Part shown: positions 51,543-60,327 of the stretch, in pieces
How positions within the stretch are numbered: the first letter of the stretch is position 1
Layout of the letters: each line of letters opens with the position of its first letter
DNA from: an uncultured Muribaculaceae bacterium
Lineage (GTDB): Bacteria; Bacteroidota; Bacteroidia; Bacteroidales; Muribaculaceae
DNA length: 64,000 bases
NCBI GenBank assembly: GCA_910584365.1
Contig: CAJUAF010000013.1
Location: 4,407 to 68,406, forward strand
Direction: 5' to 3'
Translations under genes and position numbers: made by a program
Notes under the pieces: generated by a model
Database searches by the model: none
What the model saw: only the letters and a program-made list of their open reading frames with translations
What the model was told of the DNA's origin: nothing

Positions 51543-52484
51543 TCATTGAGAAATCATAACCAAGTCCATCCATAGATGACTACTATATATAGCTATACAG
51601 ATAGCTTTGAGTAGTTGCTCTTTCGACGAGAGGGATAGATGTGAGTTTAGGACCAATGTGATGGTTTGGGCAGAATATTCGTCAATTTCTTCTAAACTGG
51701 ATAATTCTTTAATGCCTAATGTATAAGTTCGTAAAACTTCAGTGAGATTAATACGATCTGGAAAAGAACGATTAATGTTATTGTAAAATGTGTTTATATC
51801 CGTGCTATAAATGGATTCGAAACTATTCAAATAGTTTTGAAAGGTTTTATAATCATCTGTACTAAGATTACCAGATTCTATCCCATGTTTTTTTAATAAT
51901 GGAGCGTCTGTCTCGATGAAGGAATCATAGGATTCATCGTAGAATTGGTTTGTCTTAATGCGATTAAGGATAAGTAAATTATGGATTTTACCATAATTTA
52001 TGTTTTTGCGGTTGTCTATGGATGGTTCTTTAGAGTATGCGTTGTAAAGGGAATCTATTTTGAGTTGTCTAGCAAAATCCACGTGTTCTATGATGTCCCG
52101 GATGATAACGATATTTGAATCGTTATTTAAACTCATTGCCTTACAAGAGGCGGCTCTATCCCATCCGATTCTAATTCCAAAATCATGATGAGTTCCTAAA
52201 TCTATAGAAAAATCAGCTTGCACTACTGTGACGATTTTGTCCCAGGCTCGTTTAAAAAAATCGAAAAAACCTCTGGAGTCCGATTGAGGATGAGACGCGA
52301 GAAACTCATCGGTGTATGATTCAAGATCTTGCTGGAGTTGCTGAAACGCGAGTGTTTCCTGTCGTTCGATTTGGGTTTGCGGTTCATCGACGGAGTTTTG
52401 GCAGCTATAAAAGCAGATGCCGATGATTGTAATCGCCAGGCTGATGAAGCCTAAACGAAATGCTGTCAAATGTTTCTTTTTCAT
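51543..52484 (-). CDS. AT-rich orphan lipoprotein
   Basis: I do not recognise this 313-aa protein. It has a lipoprotein signal with lipobox CFYSC near residue 28. A Gln/Glu-rich helical segment (QIERQETLAFQQLQQDLESY) leads to a mainly helical body with many Asn, Asp, Ser and Ile residues. Base composition is clearly richer in A and T than in the fructan locus or the housekeeping genes, which hints at recent acquisition. It lies directly downstream of a DUF3244-like gene in the TPR-HTH region, all on the same strand. No catalytic motif is evident. Confidence 0.65.
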   Translation of the reverse strand: MKKKHLTAFRLGFISLAITIIGICFYSCQNSVDEPQTQIERQETLAFQQLQQDLESYTDEFLASHPQSDSRGFFDFFKRAWDKIVTVVQADFSIDLGTHHDFGIRIGWDRAASCKAMSLNNDSNIVIIRDIIEHVDFARQLKIDSLYNAYSKEPSIDNRKNINYGKIHNLLILNRIKTNQFYDESYDSFIETDAPLLKKHGIESGNLSTDDYKTFQNYLNSFESIYSTDINTFYNNINRSFPDRINLTEVLRTYTLGIKELSSLEEIDEYSAQTITLVLNSHLSLSSKEQLLKAICIAIYSSHLWMDLVMISQ

Positions 52485-52568
52485 TGGGTTGTTTAATGAG
52501 TGATTAAGCTGTTCGTATAATGTAGCTTTCCCAAAATTATGTTATTGAGAATGAAGAGGACGGAGAGC

Positions 52569-52916
52569 TTAATAGGTGGTGGAGATTACGGTGCCGTTGT
52601 CGAATGTGCAGGTGATTGTGCATCCGGACTGTAAATCCAGAAGTCCGCAGTTGTCTTCCGGTGATACAATCATGCTTCCGATTACGCTGTCGGTGTCATC
52701 GGTGACAACAATAGTGGCGTAGGCATAAGGCTGCGTGGAGTTGAAACACGCTTCTCCATTGTAATACGTCAGGTAAGACATATAGCGGGGCGGCATACGT
52801 TTTCCTGTCTTTGGTGTTTGGTTCATGGGGATAAACAGTGGTTCATCCTCCTCGGCGTGCATAAGCGGTGTACAAAGAAAGAACATGGACGTAAGCGATA
52901 ATAGCAAATGTTTCAT
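52569..52916 (-). CDS. Small secreted DUF3244-like protein, copy 1
   Basis: The 115-aa product has a signal peptide (MKHLLLSLTSMFFLCTPLMHA) and a mature part of about 94 residues. It includes YLTYYNGEACFNSTQPYAYA, IVVTDDTDSVIGSMIVS and LDLQSGCTITCTFDNG. Size and strand pattern fit DUF3244-type small Ig-like secreted proteins of Bacteroidales, whose role is unknown; the family assignment is from memory of pattern, not a search. It follows the TPR-HTH regulator at 53092 and has its own promoter box, as the paralogue at 54799 does after the regulator at 55238. The last 60 residues of the two copies are almost identical. Confidence 0.75.
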   Translation of the reverse strand: MKHLLLSLTSMFFLCTPLMHAEEDEPLFIPMNQTPKTGKRMPPRYMSYLTYYNGEACFNSTQPYAYATIVVTDDTDSVIGSMIVSPEDNCGLLDLQSGCTITCTFDNGTVISTTY

Positions 52917-52945
52917 AGGCAGAAATTTTTTTATGATTTTGTTTG

Positions 52946-52953
52946 CAAAGATA
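52946..52953 (-). promoter_or_regulatory. -7 box (TATCTTTG) of DUF3244-like copy 1
   Basis: TATCTTTG on the minus strand, 30 bases before the start codon. It lies in the gap after the regulator gene, so the small protein can be expressed separately. Confidence 0.5.
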
Positions 52954-53091
52954 CGCCTATGATATGGAAAATGGTCTCTTAAAATAGTTTGAAAATCTCC
53001 TGAATGCTGTTGCTAATTTATTGATAAGGTGTATATTGCGTTTTATAAAATATAAAAAATCTCCTAAGCGGTGTGTAATATCTCCTAAAGG

Positions 53092-54735
53092 TTAGAAATA
53101 AGAGATTAATTCATGGCGGCGGGGATAATCGGACCTGGAAATTTTAGTTTTCAGGTTATATTTGGCCCGATATACGTTATCGATATTTTTGGAGATTAAA
53201 AGACTTATGGACGTCGAGGAGAACCCCGATAATATTAACGCCAATAATGTAAATTCAGGCTCTGAGAACACTATATATGTTTTGGATTCCGAGAATAGCT
53301 GATTGGAGATAACATCGAAATCATACAGCAATGAGGATATGAACTGATCGTTAGTACGAAGATCAGAAATTGTCGATTTTAAAAGCTTTGCATAATGGAT
53401 ATGTGTTGCGTGTTCAGGGCTCGCCGCAAAATCCGAACAAAGTTTATCCAACAACTTATAACGCCGTTGAAGCAATTGTCTTAGTCCTACGGAGTATTCC
53501 AGGTGTTGCTGTTGTATGTGCAATAGTTTGGCCTTTAGTTCATTGGATAAAGTCTCCAACTCAGAGATCTTTCGACTGTTCCGACGTCTTACCTGTTTTT
53601 TGTAAAGGAAGAAACCGGAGATACCACAAATCAACATAATGAGACTGATGGTTATGCACCACCATATAATTTTTTTACGTAGATTAAGCCGAACTGTAAG
53701 GTGGTTTTCTTCAGATTGTCTGTATTGCGCCAAAGATTTTGAAACCTGCTGTTGTACAATGACCCTGAATATGGAATCTGCATAATCATGATAACGAAGC
53801 TGCGCATAATACGCCTTTTTATAGTCGAAGTTTTCGGGATGTCTGTAAGGGTTGTAATACATCAGCGGAACACTGTCTTTGTCGAATCTGGCAGACAGCG
53901 AATCTGCATTGGTATAGTCCTTTATTTTCTCATAGGAAATCGCTAAAAATTGCATATCCGTATTATCCAAAGAATAGCCTAAGGATTGAAATTTCTTGTA
54001 ATAATCGATGACTTCGGGATAATGGTGGAGGCCATAATGGGATAGTGCGATTGTATGACAAGCAAACGCCAGGGTGGCAGTATCATTGGTTTCCGGCGGG
54101 GCGATAAGCTGGTTCAGATGTTTTATCGCAAGATTGTATTGTAATCCGTTGTTAAGAGTCAGGGCGTAGTTACAAAGCTCATAATCCGCATATTCCTTAT
54201 TACCGCCGCGTATAAAGGATTTCCAGGCTTTTTGGGAATAAATAATAGAATTGGCGATGTCGCACGATGCTCCGAACACCATTGAGATCGAGCGGTAGAT
54301 GAGGCCCAGATAGAAGTGGTCACCCAGAGTGGTGGCTGCTTTTTCGGCATCGAGGAGGGGCTGGATGGCCCGGTCGTAATGGCCGGCATTGTAAAGTACG
54401 ACACCTTTGTAGTACAGCGACAGCATGAGATGGCGCCGGTTGGCGGGATGGGCCTGATAATATTCCGCGGCGCGGGATATCGGGAGGGTATCGGTGGGGT
54501 CGATGAAATTCTTGTACTGCGCCTGGGTCAGCAACAGAGTGTAGAGCGCCGAATCGGACGCTTCCCCGAGCGTCTGTGCCTGAATCGTTCCGAGAAGCGC
54601 CAGGGCGGAGTCGGGGTGACACTCCATAAGACGCTCCGCTTTCAGAAGATAGGGATTGTTTGTCTCCTGTTCCCTATGGCAGGAAAACAGGAGACAAATC
54701 GACAGTAGCAGCGGGATATAAAGAAGAAATTTCAT
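53092..54735 (-). CDS. Lipoprotein-TPR-transmembrane-HTH regulator, paralogue 1 (most diverged)
   Basis: The 547-aa protein has a lipobox (LLFSC near residue 19), then the 'AERLMECHPDSALALL' segment common to all four paralogues. TPR-like helices run to about residue 330. One membrane segment sits near 360-380 (IIWWCITISLIMLICGISGFFLY), followed by a coiled coil. A C-terminal LuxR-type helix-turn-helix reads FTLLALILSGFSSTSISLLISKN. The topology would put the TPR domain in the periplasm and the HTH in the cytoplasm, a one-component membrane regulator. It lies between two DUF3244-like genes. It differs from the other three along its whole length. The ligand and targets are unknown. Confidence 0.8.
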   Translation of the reverse strand: MKFLLYIPLLLSICLLFSCHREQETNNPYLLKAERLMECHPDSALALLGTIQAQTLGEASDSALYTLLLTQAQYKNFIDPTDTLPISRAAEYYQAHPANRRHLMLSLYYKGVVLYNAGHYDRAIQPLLDAEKAATTLGDHFYLGLIYRSISMVFGASCDIANSIIYSQKAWKSFIRGGNKEYADYELCNYALTLNNGLQYNLAIKHLNQLIAPPETNDTATLAFACHTIALSHYGLHHYPEVIDYYKKFQSLGYSLDNTDMQFLAISYEKIKDYTNADSLSARFDKDSVPLMYYNPYRHPENFDYKKAYYAQLRYHDYADSIFRVIVQQQVSKSLAQYRQSEENHLTVRLNLRKKIIWWCITISLIMLICGISGFFLYKKQVRRRNSRKISELETLSNELKAKLLHIQQQHLEYSVGLRQLLQRRYKLLDKLCSDFAASPEHATHIHYAKLLKSTISDLRTNDQFISSLLYDFDVISNQLFSESKTYIVFSEPEFTLLALILSGFSSTSISLLISKNIDNVYRAKYNLKTKISRSDYPRRHELISYF

Positions 54736-54798
54736 CTATATCATTACAGGAATACGCGTGGGATAGTCGCTGAGGACTCGTTTCGGCCGCTTTATCGC

Positions 54799-55155
54799 CT
54801 AATAGACAGTTGAGACGGAGGCGCCGTTGTCGAAAGTGCAGGTGATTGTGCATCCGGACTGTAAATCCAGGAATCCGCAGTTGTCTTCCGGCGACACAAT
54901 CATGCTTCCGATTACGCTGTCGGTGTCATCGGTGACAACAATAGCGGCGTAGGCATAAGGCTGCGTGGAGTGGAAGCAGGCCTCCCCGTCGGCATAGGTC
55001 AGGTATGAGGTATATAGCGGAGGTGTTTTCTTTTTACCTGTTGATTTATCCGGAATCGGAATAATATCAGGCCCTGGATCGTCATCGCAATAGGCGGTAA
55101 CCGGGAAGATAGCTGCCAGCAGGCAGACAAGGATTTTCGCGAGGTTTGCTTTCAT
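54799..55155 (-). CDS. Small secreted DUF3244-like protein, copy 2
   Basis: The 118-aa paralogue of the gene at 52569 has a signal peptide (LAKILVCLLAAIFPVTAYC) and an N-terminal mature part that differs from copy 1. The second half (SYLTYADGEACFHSTQPYAYA ... TCTFDNGASVSTVY) is nearly identical, also at the nucleotide level. It lies 83 bases after the stop of the regulator at 55238, with a promoter box between. The strong match only in the 3' half suggests recent gene conversion or constraint on the mature C-terminal part. Confidence 0.75.
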   Translation of the reverse strand: MKANLAKILVCLLAAIFPVTAYCDDDPGPDIIPIPDKSTGKKKTPPLYTSYLTYADGEACFHSTQPYAYAAIVVTDDTDSVIGSMIVSPEDNCGFLDLQSGCTITCTFDNGASVSTVY

Positions 55156-55186
55156 GGTGCGGAAATAGAGATTTGAAGTTTCGATA

Positions 55187-55194
55187 CAAAAGTA
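55187..55194 (-). promoter_or_regulatory. -7 box (TACTTTTG) of DUF3244-like copy 2
   Basis: TACTTTTG on the minus strand, 32 bases before the start codon, matching the position of the box before copy 1. Confidence 0.45.
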
Positions 55195-55237
55195 ATCAAA
55201 AAAAGTTATAAAGTTGTCGGTTGAGATCTCGGTTTTG

Positions 55238-56908
55238 TCAGATTAAAGTTAAGATTTCATCTTTTCTGGGGAAATCGAGGGCTGCGATTTTGGCTTTCAG
55301 GCGCGATTTTCTGACATACATCGTCGGCAGACTCGTATCCAGGACAATAGCGATAGCCGTATATGAGAGTCCCGAACAGAGCAGAGCCAGCAGGGAGAAG
55401 TCGTTGTCCGTCAGCGGCGTTTTAGCCTCCTGCAGCTGAGAGATAAGATTATCATGCTCGGCATCTATGTCCCTGAAAATTGTGCTGTTGAATTTGGGGT
55501 TCTTTATTGTGCTGAAAATCAGTGATTCGATTCTCTTTATGAATTGCTGTGCGGACTGTTTTGTGCGCAGCCGGTAATATTCGTCGCATACGGCGTTGAG
55601 AGTGGCGAACCTGTCGGGGGCGGGAGAGGAGGCATCGCAGCTGTCATGCTCACGGCCTATTTCCTCAAGACCCTCATGCTCCCGGGCAGACGCCTCGAGT
55701 TCCCTCAGGACAAGATTATATTTCATCACCAGAGAGTTGAGCCTCTGATTGAGCTTTCTGCGCCGGGCGATTATATAGGCCGCAAGAACCGCGATGACGA
55801 AAATTCCGCAGACGATTATAAGTGTCAGCATAAGTCTCTGATTCCTGATGGTGAGATTCTTCTTCTCCATTTCCAGCTCCTCGAACTGACTTTGTGTGCG
55901 GGAAACCTTCTCCAGAGCTGCCACCCGCAGCACTGAATCTGTAAAGGACTTCTGCCGAAGCAGTGATTTATAAGCCTGTTTATAATCTCTTTTTGATTCA
56001 TAATAAGAATCCGCGGAGGCATAGACATTATTATGATTGGCCGATAAAAGCGCTATAATAGAGTCAGCTTTGTCTATCTGGCCTGTCTTACAATATAGAT
56101 AGGCGAGACGTTGGTTGGCCTGCGCATCGATGAAAGAGGAATCGAGCTGACGTACCTTCTCATAAGCGGCTATTGCCTCTTTCCATTCCTTACGGTTTAT
56201 ATGGACAGATACCTTAATCTGCCATACTGTGGTAATGGTAACGGTATCTTTCATTTCCTGCGCCTTTACCATAACTGAATCAAGAATCTCGGCAGCCCGG
56301 GTTGTTTCCCCTAAATTGCAGAGAGAATTCGCCAGGCTACACCGATAATAATTCCAGTATTCAGTATTGCCTGACCGATGAAATGCCTCTACGGCCTTTT
56401 CGTTATATTTTGCTGACTTCTCAAAAGAAAAAACATTCAGATAAGCGCTGGATATATCCGTCTCAATCAGTCCGAGATAAAACCAGTTTTTGGTATCAGT
56501 AGCGATTCGTTCCGCCTCAAGGAGAGTTGAGACGGCGGTATCGTATTCCCCTTTTCCGAGCTGATATTCCCCCAGATACAGGAGCGCCAGCATCAGTCTG
56601 GGCTTATCCTGCTGTCTGCGGTAATAGCTCTCGGCCTTTGAAATCCTCTCGAGATAATCCGCCGGGACATCGTTCTTGACCTGTGCCTGTGTCAGCAGCA
56701 GATTGTAGAGCGCCGAGTCAGCCGGAGTTGCCAGGGCGGAGGAGTCGACGGCCATTATGATCGTCAGGGCCGAGTCGGGATGTTCGTCCATCACGGCTTC
56801 CGCCCGGAGCAATTGCGCTACGGTTATATCCTCCCTGTGTCCGCAGGAACTGGCCAGGCATATCGTTATCAGGAGGAGCGTGTAAATCAGATTCTTCAGT
56901 CTGTTCAT
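55238..56908 (-). CDS. Lipoprotein-TPR-transmembrane-HTH regulator, paralogue 2
   Basis: The 556-aa protein starts with a lipobox signal (LLITICLASSC) and AEAVMDEHPDSALTIIMAV. TPR-like repeats follow to about residue 320, and one membrane segment falls near 355-378 (LIIVCGIFVIAVLAAYIIARR). The C-terminal HTH is FSLLALLCSGLSYTAIAIVLDT with the end PRKDEILTLI. About the first 100 residues match paralogue 4, and from about 325 to nearly the end the two are almost identical, while residues between are only moderately alike. The signal peptide equals that of paralogue 3. A DUF3244-like gene follows. It is inferred to sense an envelope or extracellular ligand and control genes directly. Confidence 0.82.
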   Translation of the reverse strand: MNRLKNLIYTLLLITICLASSCGHREDITVAQLLRAEAVMDEHPDSALTIIMAVDSSALATPADSALYNLLLTQAQVKNDVPADYLERISKAESYYRRQQDKPRLMLALLYLGEYQLGKGEYDTAVSTLLEAERIATDTKNWFYLGLIETDISSAYLNVFSFEKSAKYNEKAVEAFHRSGNTEYWNYYRCSLANSLCNLGETTRAAEILDSVMVKAQEMKDTVTITTVWQIKVSVHINRKEWKEAIAAYEKVRQLDSSFIDAQANQRLAYLYCKTGQIDKADSIIALLSANHNNVYASADSYYESKRDYKQAYKSLLRQKSFTDSVLRVAALEKVSRTQSQFEELEMEKKNLTIRNQRLMLTLIIVCGIFVIAVLAAYIIARRRKLNQRLNSLVMKYNLVLRELEASAREHEGLEEIGREHDSCDASSPAPDRFATLNAVCDEYYRLRTKQSAQQFIKRIESLIFSTIKNPKFNSTIFRDIDAEHDNLISQLQEAKTPLTDNDFSLLALLCSGLSYTAIAIVLDTSLPTMYVRKSRLKAKIAALDFPRKDEILTLI

Positions 56909-56941
56909 AAATCCTGGATTTCTTCGGAATCGGTAAGACAG

Positions 56942-58582
56942 TTATTTCAGTAATTCCAGCAGCTCATCTTTTCTGGGGAAATCGAGGGCTGCGATTTTGG
57001 CTTTCAGGCGCGACTTTCTGACATAGACCATATTGCTGTTACCACTGAGAATTACGGCGATTGAGCTTGTGGAGAAGCCGGCATAGAAAAAGCACAGGAT
57101 TTTCAAATCCGTGTCGCTAAGGGTGGTGTCGGCTTTCTTGAGGTCTGATATCAGGCCGGAATAGAGAAGATCTATCTCAGATAAAATGCTGCGGGTAAAG
57201 GCCGGAGTCTGTCTGAGACTTCTTGCGATGGAATCAAGTAATCCTGTCAGACGTGCCGGACGGTTATCCGGACTGGCTGCATTATAGGCAGCAAACATTG
57301 CATTGAGATAGTCGATTCGTTGCTGGAGAAAGGTCTGAATGTCGATTGAATGTCTGGAAGAAGTCTTAATCAGGTCCTGCTGCAGAAGTTCAAGTTGCAA
57401 AATCAGCTTCTCGTTCTCAATCCGGGCTGCTTTTTTCCTGTAATACATGATCCATACAAGGGCTATGGTTATCACCAGGGCAAATCCGATTACCGCCAGA
57501 ATCAGTCTGTTTTTCTGGCGCAGGTTGTTTTCCTTCTGAACAATTTCCTGATTTTTGAAATCTATGACAGTCTGGCTTACCCGTTGTGATTCAGCCGTAG
57601 TGAAAGCTTTACGATAATGCTTGACAAGCTTCATGAGTTCCCGGTAGGCCTCCTGATATTTATGTTCCGCGGCATAACGCGCGTGCATCGGCGCGAAATA
57701 GTCAGCTCCGCGCTGGGATAACCGGCTGTATAACGAGTCCGCTTTCCGAGTCTGGCCTATGCGGTTATAAAGGATTATCATGCGCTGAAGATCTTCGCTA
57801 TCAGGCTCATTAAACATAGTCATCGCTTCCTCATAGAGCTTTATGGCCTCCTGGGTGTCCCCCACTCCCATATGCCCCATCGCTCCGGCGCGGAGTGCAT
57901 CCCTCAGCGCGATTGTATCTTTCATTTCCCTGGCACATTTTTCCGCTCTTGCCGCAACCGGGACAGCCTCGCTGTATTTCTGATTGCAGATGAGAGACAA
58001 AGCATAATTCATCTGCTCATAGTTGGCGTATTTGCGTTTGCCACTGTTCTTAAATGCTTCCCATGCCCGGTGTGCATAATCCAGCGATGCAGGCATATCA
58101 TAGGTACATTGATATACGTCGGAGATTTCCCGGTCAATCAGGCCGAGATAAAAATACTCTCCGTTATCGATGGCAAGCTGTTCGGCTCTAAGCAACGGCA
58201 CTATTGCCTGGCTGTATAATCCCTTGCGATCCATCAATATGGCACTATAAAGCATGGAGAGCATCAGGCGTCTGTCATTATCAGGATGACGCATGAAATA
58301 CATCATAGCCCCCGAGACACGGTTGAGCTGAGGCTCTCCCTGATCCGTGCGAACCTGTCCTTGAGTGAGCAGCAGATTATAGAGTGCCGAGTCAGCCGGA
58401 GTTGCCAGGGCGGAGGAGTCGACGGCCATTATGATCGTCAGGGCCGAGTCGGGATGTTCGTCCATCACGGCTTCCGCCCGGAGCAATTGCGCTACGGTTA
58501 TATCCTCCCTGTGTCCGCAGGAACTGGCCAGGCATATCGTTATCAGGAGGAGCGTGTAAATCAGATTCTTCAGTCTGTTCAT
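56942..58582 (-). CDS. Lipoprotein-TPR-transmembrane-HTH regulator, paralogue 3
   Basis: The 546-aa protein is identical to paralogue 2 over about the first 75 residues, including the signal peptide. It then has a different set of TPR-like helices (FYLGLIDREISDVYQCTYDMP, DALRAGAMGHMGVGDTQEAI), a membrane segment near 350-372 (LILAVIGFALVITIALVWIMYY) and a different linker. Its HTH (ILCFFYAGFSTSSIAVILSGNS) ends in the shared VYVRKSRLKAKIAALDFPRKDE block. Both ends are thus shared with neighbours and the centre is its own. The 33-base gap to paralogue 2 recurs exactly between paralogues 4 and 3, a sign of tandem duplication. No separate promoter box is seen. Confidence 0.82.
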   Translation of the reverse strand: MNRLKNLIYTLLLITICLASSCGHREDITVAQLLRAEAVMDEHPDSALTIIMAVDSSALATPADSALYNLLLTQGQVRTDQGEPQLNRVSGAMMYFMRHPDNDRRLMLSMLYSAILMDRKGLYSQAIVPLLRAEQLAIDNGEYFYLGLIDREISDVYQCTYDMPASLDYAHRAWEAFKNSGKRKYANYEQMNYALSLICNQKYSEAVPVAARAEKCAREMKDTIALRDALRAGAMGHMGVGDTQEAIKLYEEAMTMFNEPDSEDLQRMIILYNRIGQTRKADSLYSRLSQRGADYFAPMHARYAAEHKYQEAYRELMKLVKHYRKAFTTAESQRVSQTVIDFKNQEIVQKENNLRQKNRLILAVIGFALVITIALVWIMYYRKKAARIENEKLILQLELLQQDLIKTSSRHSIDIQTFLQQRIDYLNAMFAAYNAASPDNRPARLTGLLDSIARSLRQTPAFTRSILSEIDLLYSGLISDLKKADTTLSDTDLKILCFFYAGFSTSSIAVILSGNSNMVYVRKSRLKAKIAALDFPRKDELLELLK

Positions 58583-58615
58583 AAATCCTGGATTTCTTCG
58601 GAATCGGTAAGACAG

Positions 58616-60286
58616 TTATTTCAGTAATTCCAGCAGCTCATCTTTTCTGGGGAAGTCGAGGGCCGCGATTTTGGCTTTCAGGCGCGACTTTCGGACATAC
58701 ATCGTCGGCAGACTCGTATCCAGGACAATAGCGATAGCCGTATATGAGAGTCCCGAACAGAGCAGAGCCAGCAGGGAGAAGTCGTTGTCCGTCAGCGGCG
58801 TTTTAGCCTCCTGCAGCTGAGAGATAAGATTATCATGCTCGGCATCTATGTCCCTGAAAATTGTGCTGTTGAATTTGGGGTTCTTTATTGTGCTGAAAAT
58901 CAGTGATTCGATTCTCTTTATGAATTGCTGTGCGGACTGTTTTGTGCGCAGCCGGTAATATTCGTCGCATACGGCGTTGAGAGTGGCGAACCTGTCGGGG
59001 GCGGGAGAGGAGGCATCGCAGCTGTCATGCTCACGGCCTATTTCCTCAAGACCCTCATGCTCCCGGGCAGAGGCCTCGAGTTCCCTCAGGACAAGATTAT
59101 ATTTCATCACCAGTGAGTTGAGCCTCTGATTGAGCTTTCTGCGCCGGGCGATTATATAGGCCGCAAGACCCGCGATGACGAAAATTCCGCAGACGATTAT
59201 AAGGGTCAGCATCAGTCTCTGATTCCTGATGGTGAGGTTCTTCTTCTCCATTTCCAGCTCCTCGAACTGACTTTGCGCCCTGGAAACCTTCTCCAGGGCT
59301 GCCACCCGCAGAATAGAGTCCATATAAGACTTCTGCTTCCGGAGCGACAGATATGCCTGCCGGTAGTCCCCTTTCGCCTCGTAATATGGATGGAGGGAGG
59401 CATAAACCCTGTTTCCACCGCGGGCTAACCGGTTGATAAGAGAATCCGCTTTGTCAAACTGGCCGGCATTACAATAAGCGATAGCAAGTCGCTGATTCTC
59501 ATAATCTGTTATAAAAGAAGGGTCTACTTTATGAATACTGTCATAGGTACGGATAGCATCTTCCCATTGGTTAAGATTCATGTATGCCGAGACCGACATT
59601 TCCATTGCGGTGACAATGGTGACAGTATCCTGCATTTCCTGCGCCTTGGCACTGACTGAATCCAGAATTTCCAGGGCTTTTGATGTTTGACCGGTGTTGC
59701 ATATCGCGACGGCCAGGTTACATCTTTCGTAATTCCAATATTCCTCATTGCCAGCCGCAGAGAACGCGTCGACGGCCTTCTGCGCATATCTTACGGCCTC
59801 GACAAACGAGAAAACCTCGATATATGTAGCGGAGATTTTACGGTCAATCAATCCCAGATAGAACCGGTTGCCGGTTTCAATAGCCAGTTTTTCTGCTTCC
59901 AGCAAAATGGAGATGGCTTCCTCATAAGAACTATGATTATAGTAATATTCCCCCAGATACAGTAGCGCCAGCATCAGTCTGGGCTTGTCCTGCTGTCTGC
60001 GGTAGTAGCTCTCGGCCTTTGAAATCCTCTCGAGATAATCCGCCGGGACATCGTTCTTGACCTGTGCCTGTGTCAGCAGCAGATTGTAGAGCGCCGAGTC
60101 AGCCGGAGTTGCCAGGGCGGAGGAGTCGACGGCCATTATGATCGTCAGGGCCGAGTCGGGATGTTCGTCCATCACGGCTTCCGCCCGGAGCAATTGCGCT
60201 ACGGTTATATCCTCCCTGTGTCCGCAGGAACTGAGAAGGATAAGAGAAGCGAGTATAAGAAATATAGAATGAAAGATATGTGACAT
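58616..60286 (-). CDS. Lipoprotein-TPR-transmembrane-HTH regulator, paralogue 4
   Basis: The 556-aa protein has its own signal peptide (FHSIFLILASLILLSSC), then the common segment after GHREDITVAQ. TPR-like repeats run to about 320 and the membrane segment is LIIVCGIFVIAGLAAYII. The C-terminal cytoplasmic part is almost identical to paralogue 2, including FATLNAVCDEYYRLRT and the HTH. Its last residues (KDELLELLK) match paralogue 3 instead, so the gene is a mosaic. It is the first of three closely spaced regulator genes on this strand and starts 41 bases after rsmD, with which it may be co-transcribed. Confidence 0.82.
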   Translation of the reverse strand: MSHIFHSIFLILASLILLSSCGHREDITVAQLLRAEAVMDEHPDSALTIIMAVDSSALATPADSALYNLLLTQAQVKNDVPADYLERISKAESYYRRQQDKPRLMLALLYLGEYYYNHSSYEEAISILLEAEKLAIETGNRFYLGLIDRKISATYIEVFSFVEAVRYAQKAVDAFSAAGNEEYWNYERCNLAVAICNTGQTSKALEILDSVSAKAQEMQDTVTIVTAMEMSVSAYMNLNQWEDAIRTYDSIHKVDPSFITDYENQRLAIAYCNAGQFDKADSLINRLARGGNRVYASLHPYYEAKGDYRQAYLSLRKQKSYMDSILRVAALEKVSRAQSQFEELEMEKKNLTIRNQRLMLTLIIVCGIFVIAGLAAYIIARRRKLNQRLNSLVMKYNLVLRELEASAREHEGLEEIGREHDSCDASSPAPDRFATLNAVCDEYYRLRTKQSAQQFIKRIESLIFSTIKNPKFNSTIFRDIDAEHDNLISQLQEAKTPLTDNDFSLLALLCSGLSYTAIAIVLDTSLPTMYVRKSRLKAKIAALDFPRKDELLELLK

Positions 60287-60327
60287 GATTGCGATGTTTG
60301 GTCTGACCGATTGCTCCCCCGGAGGAG

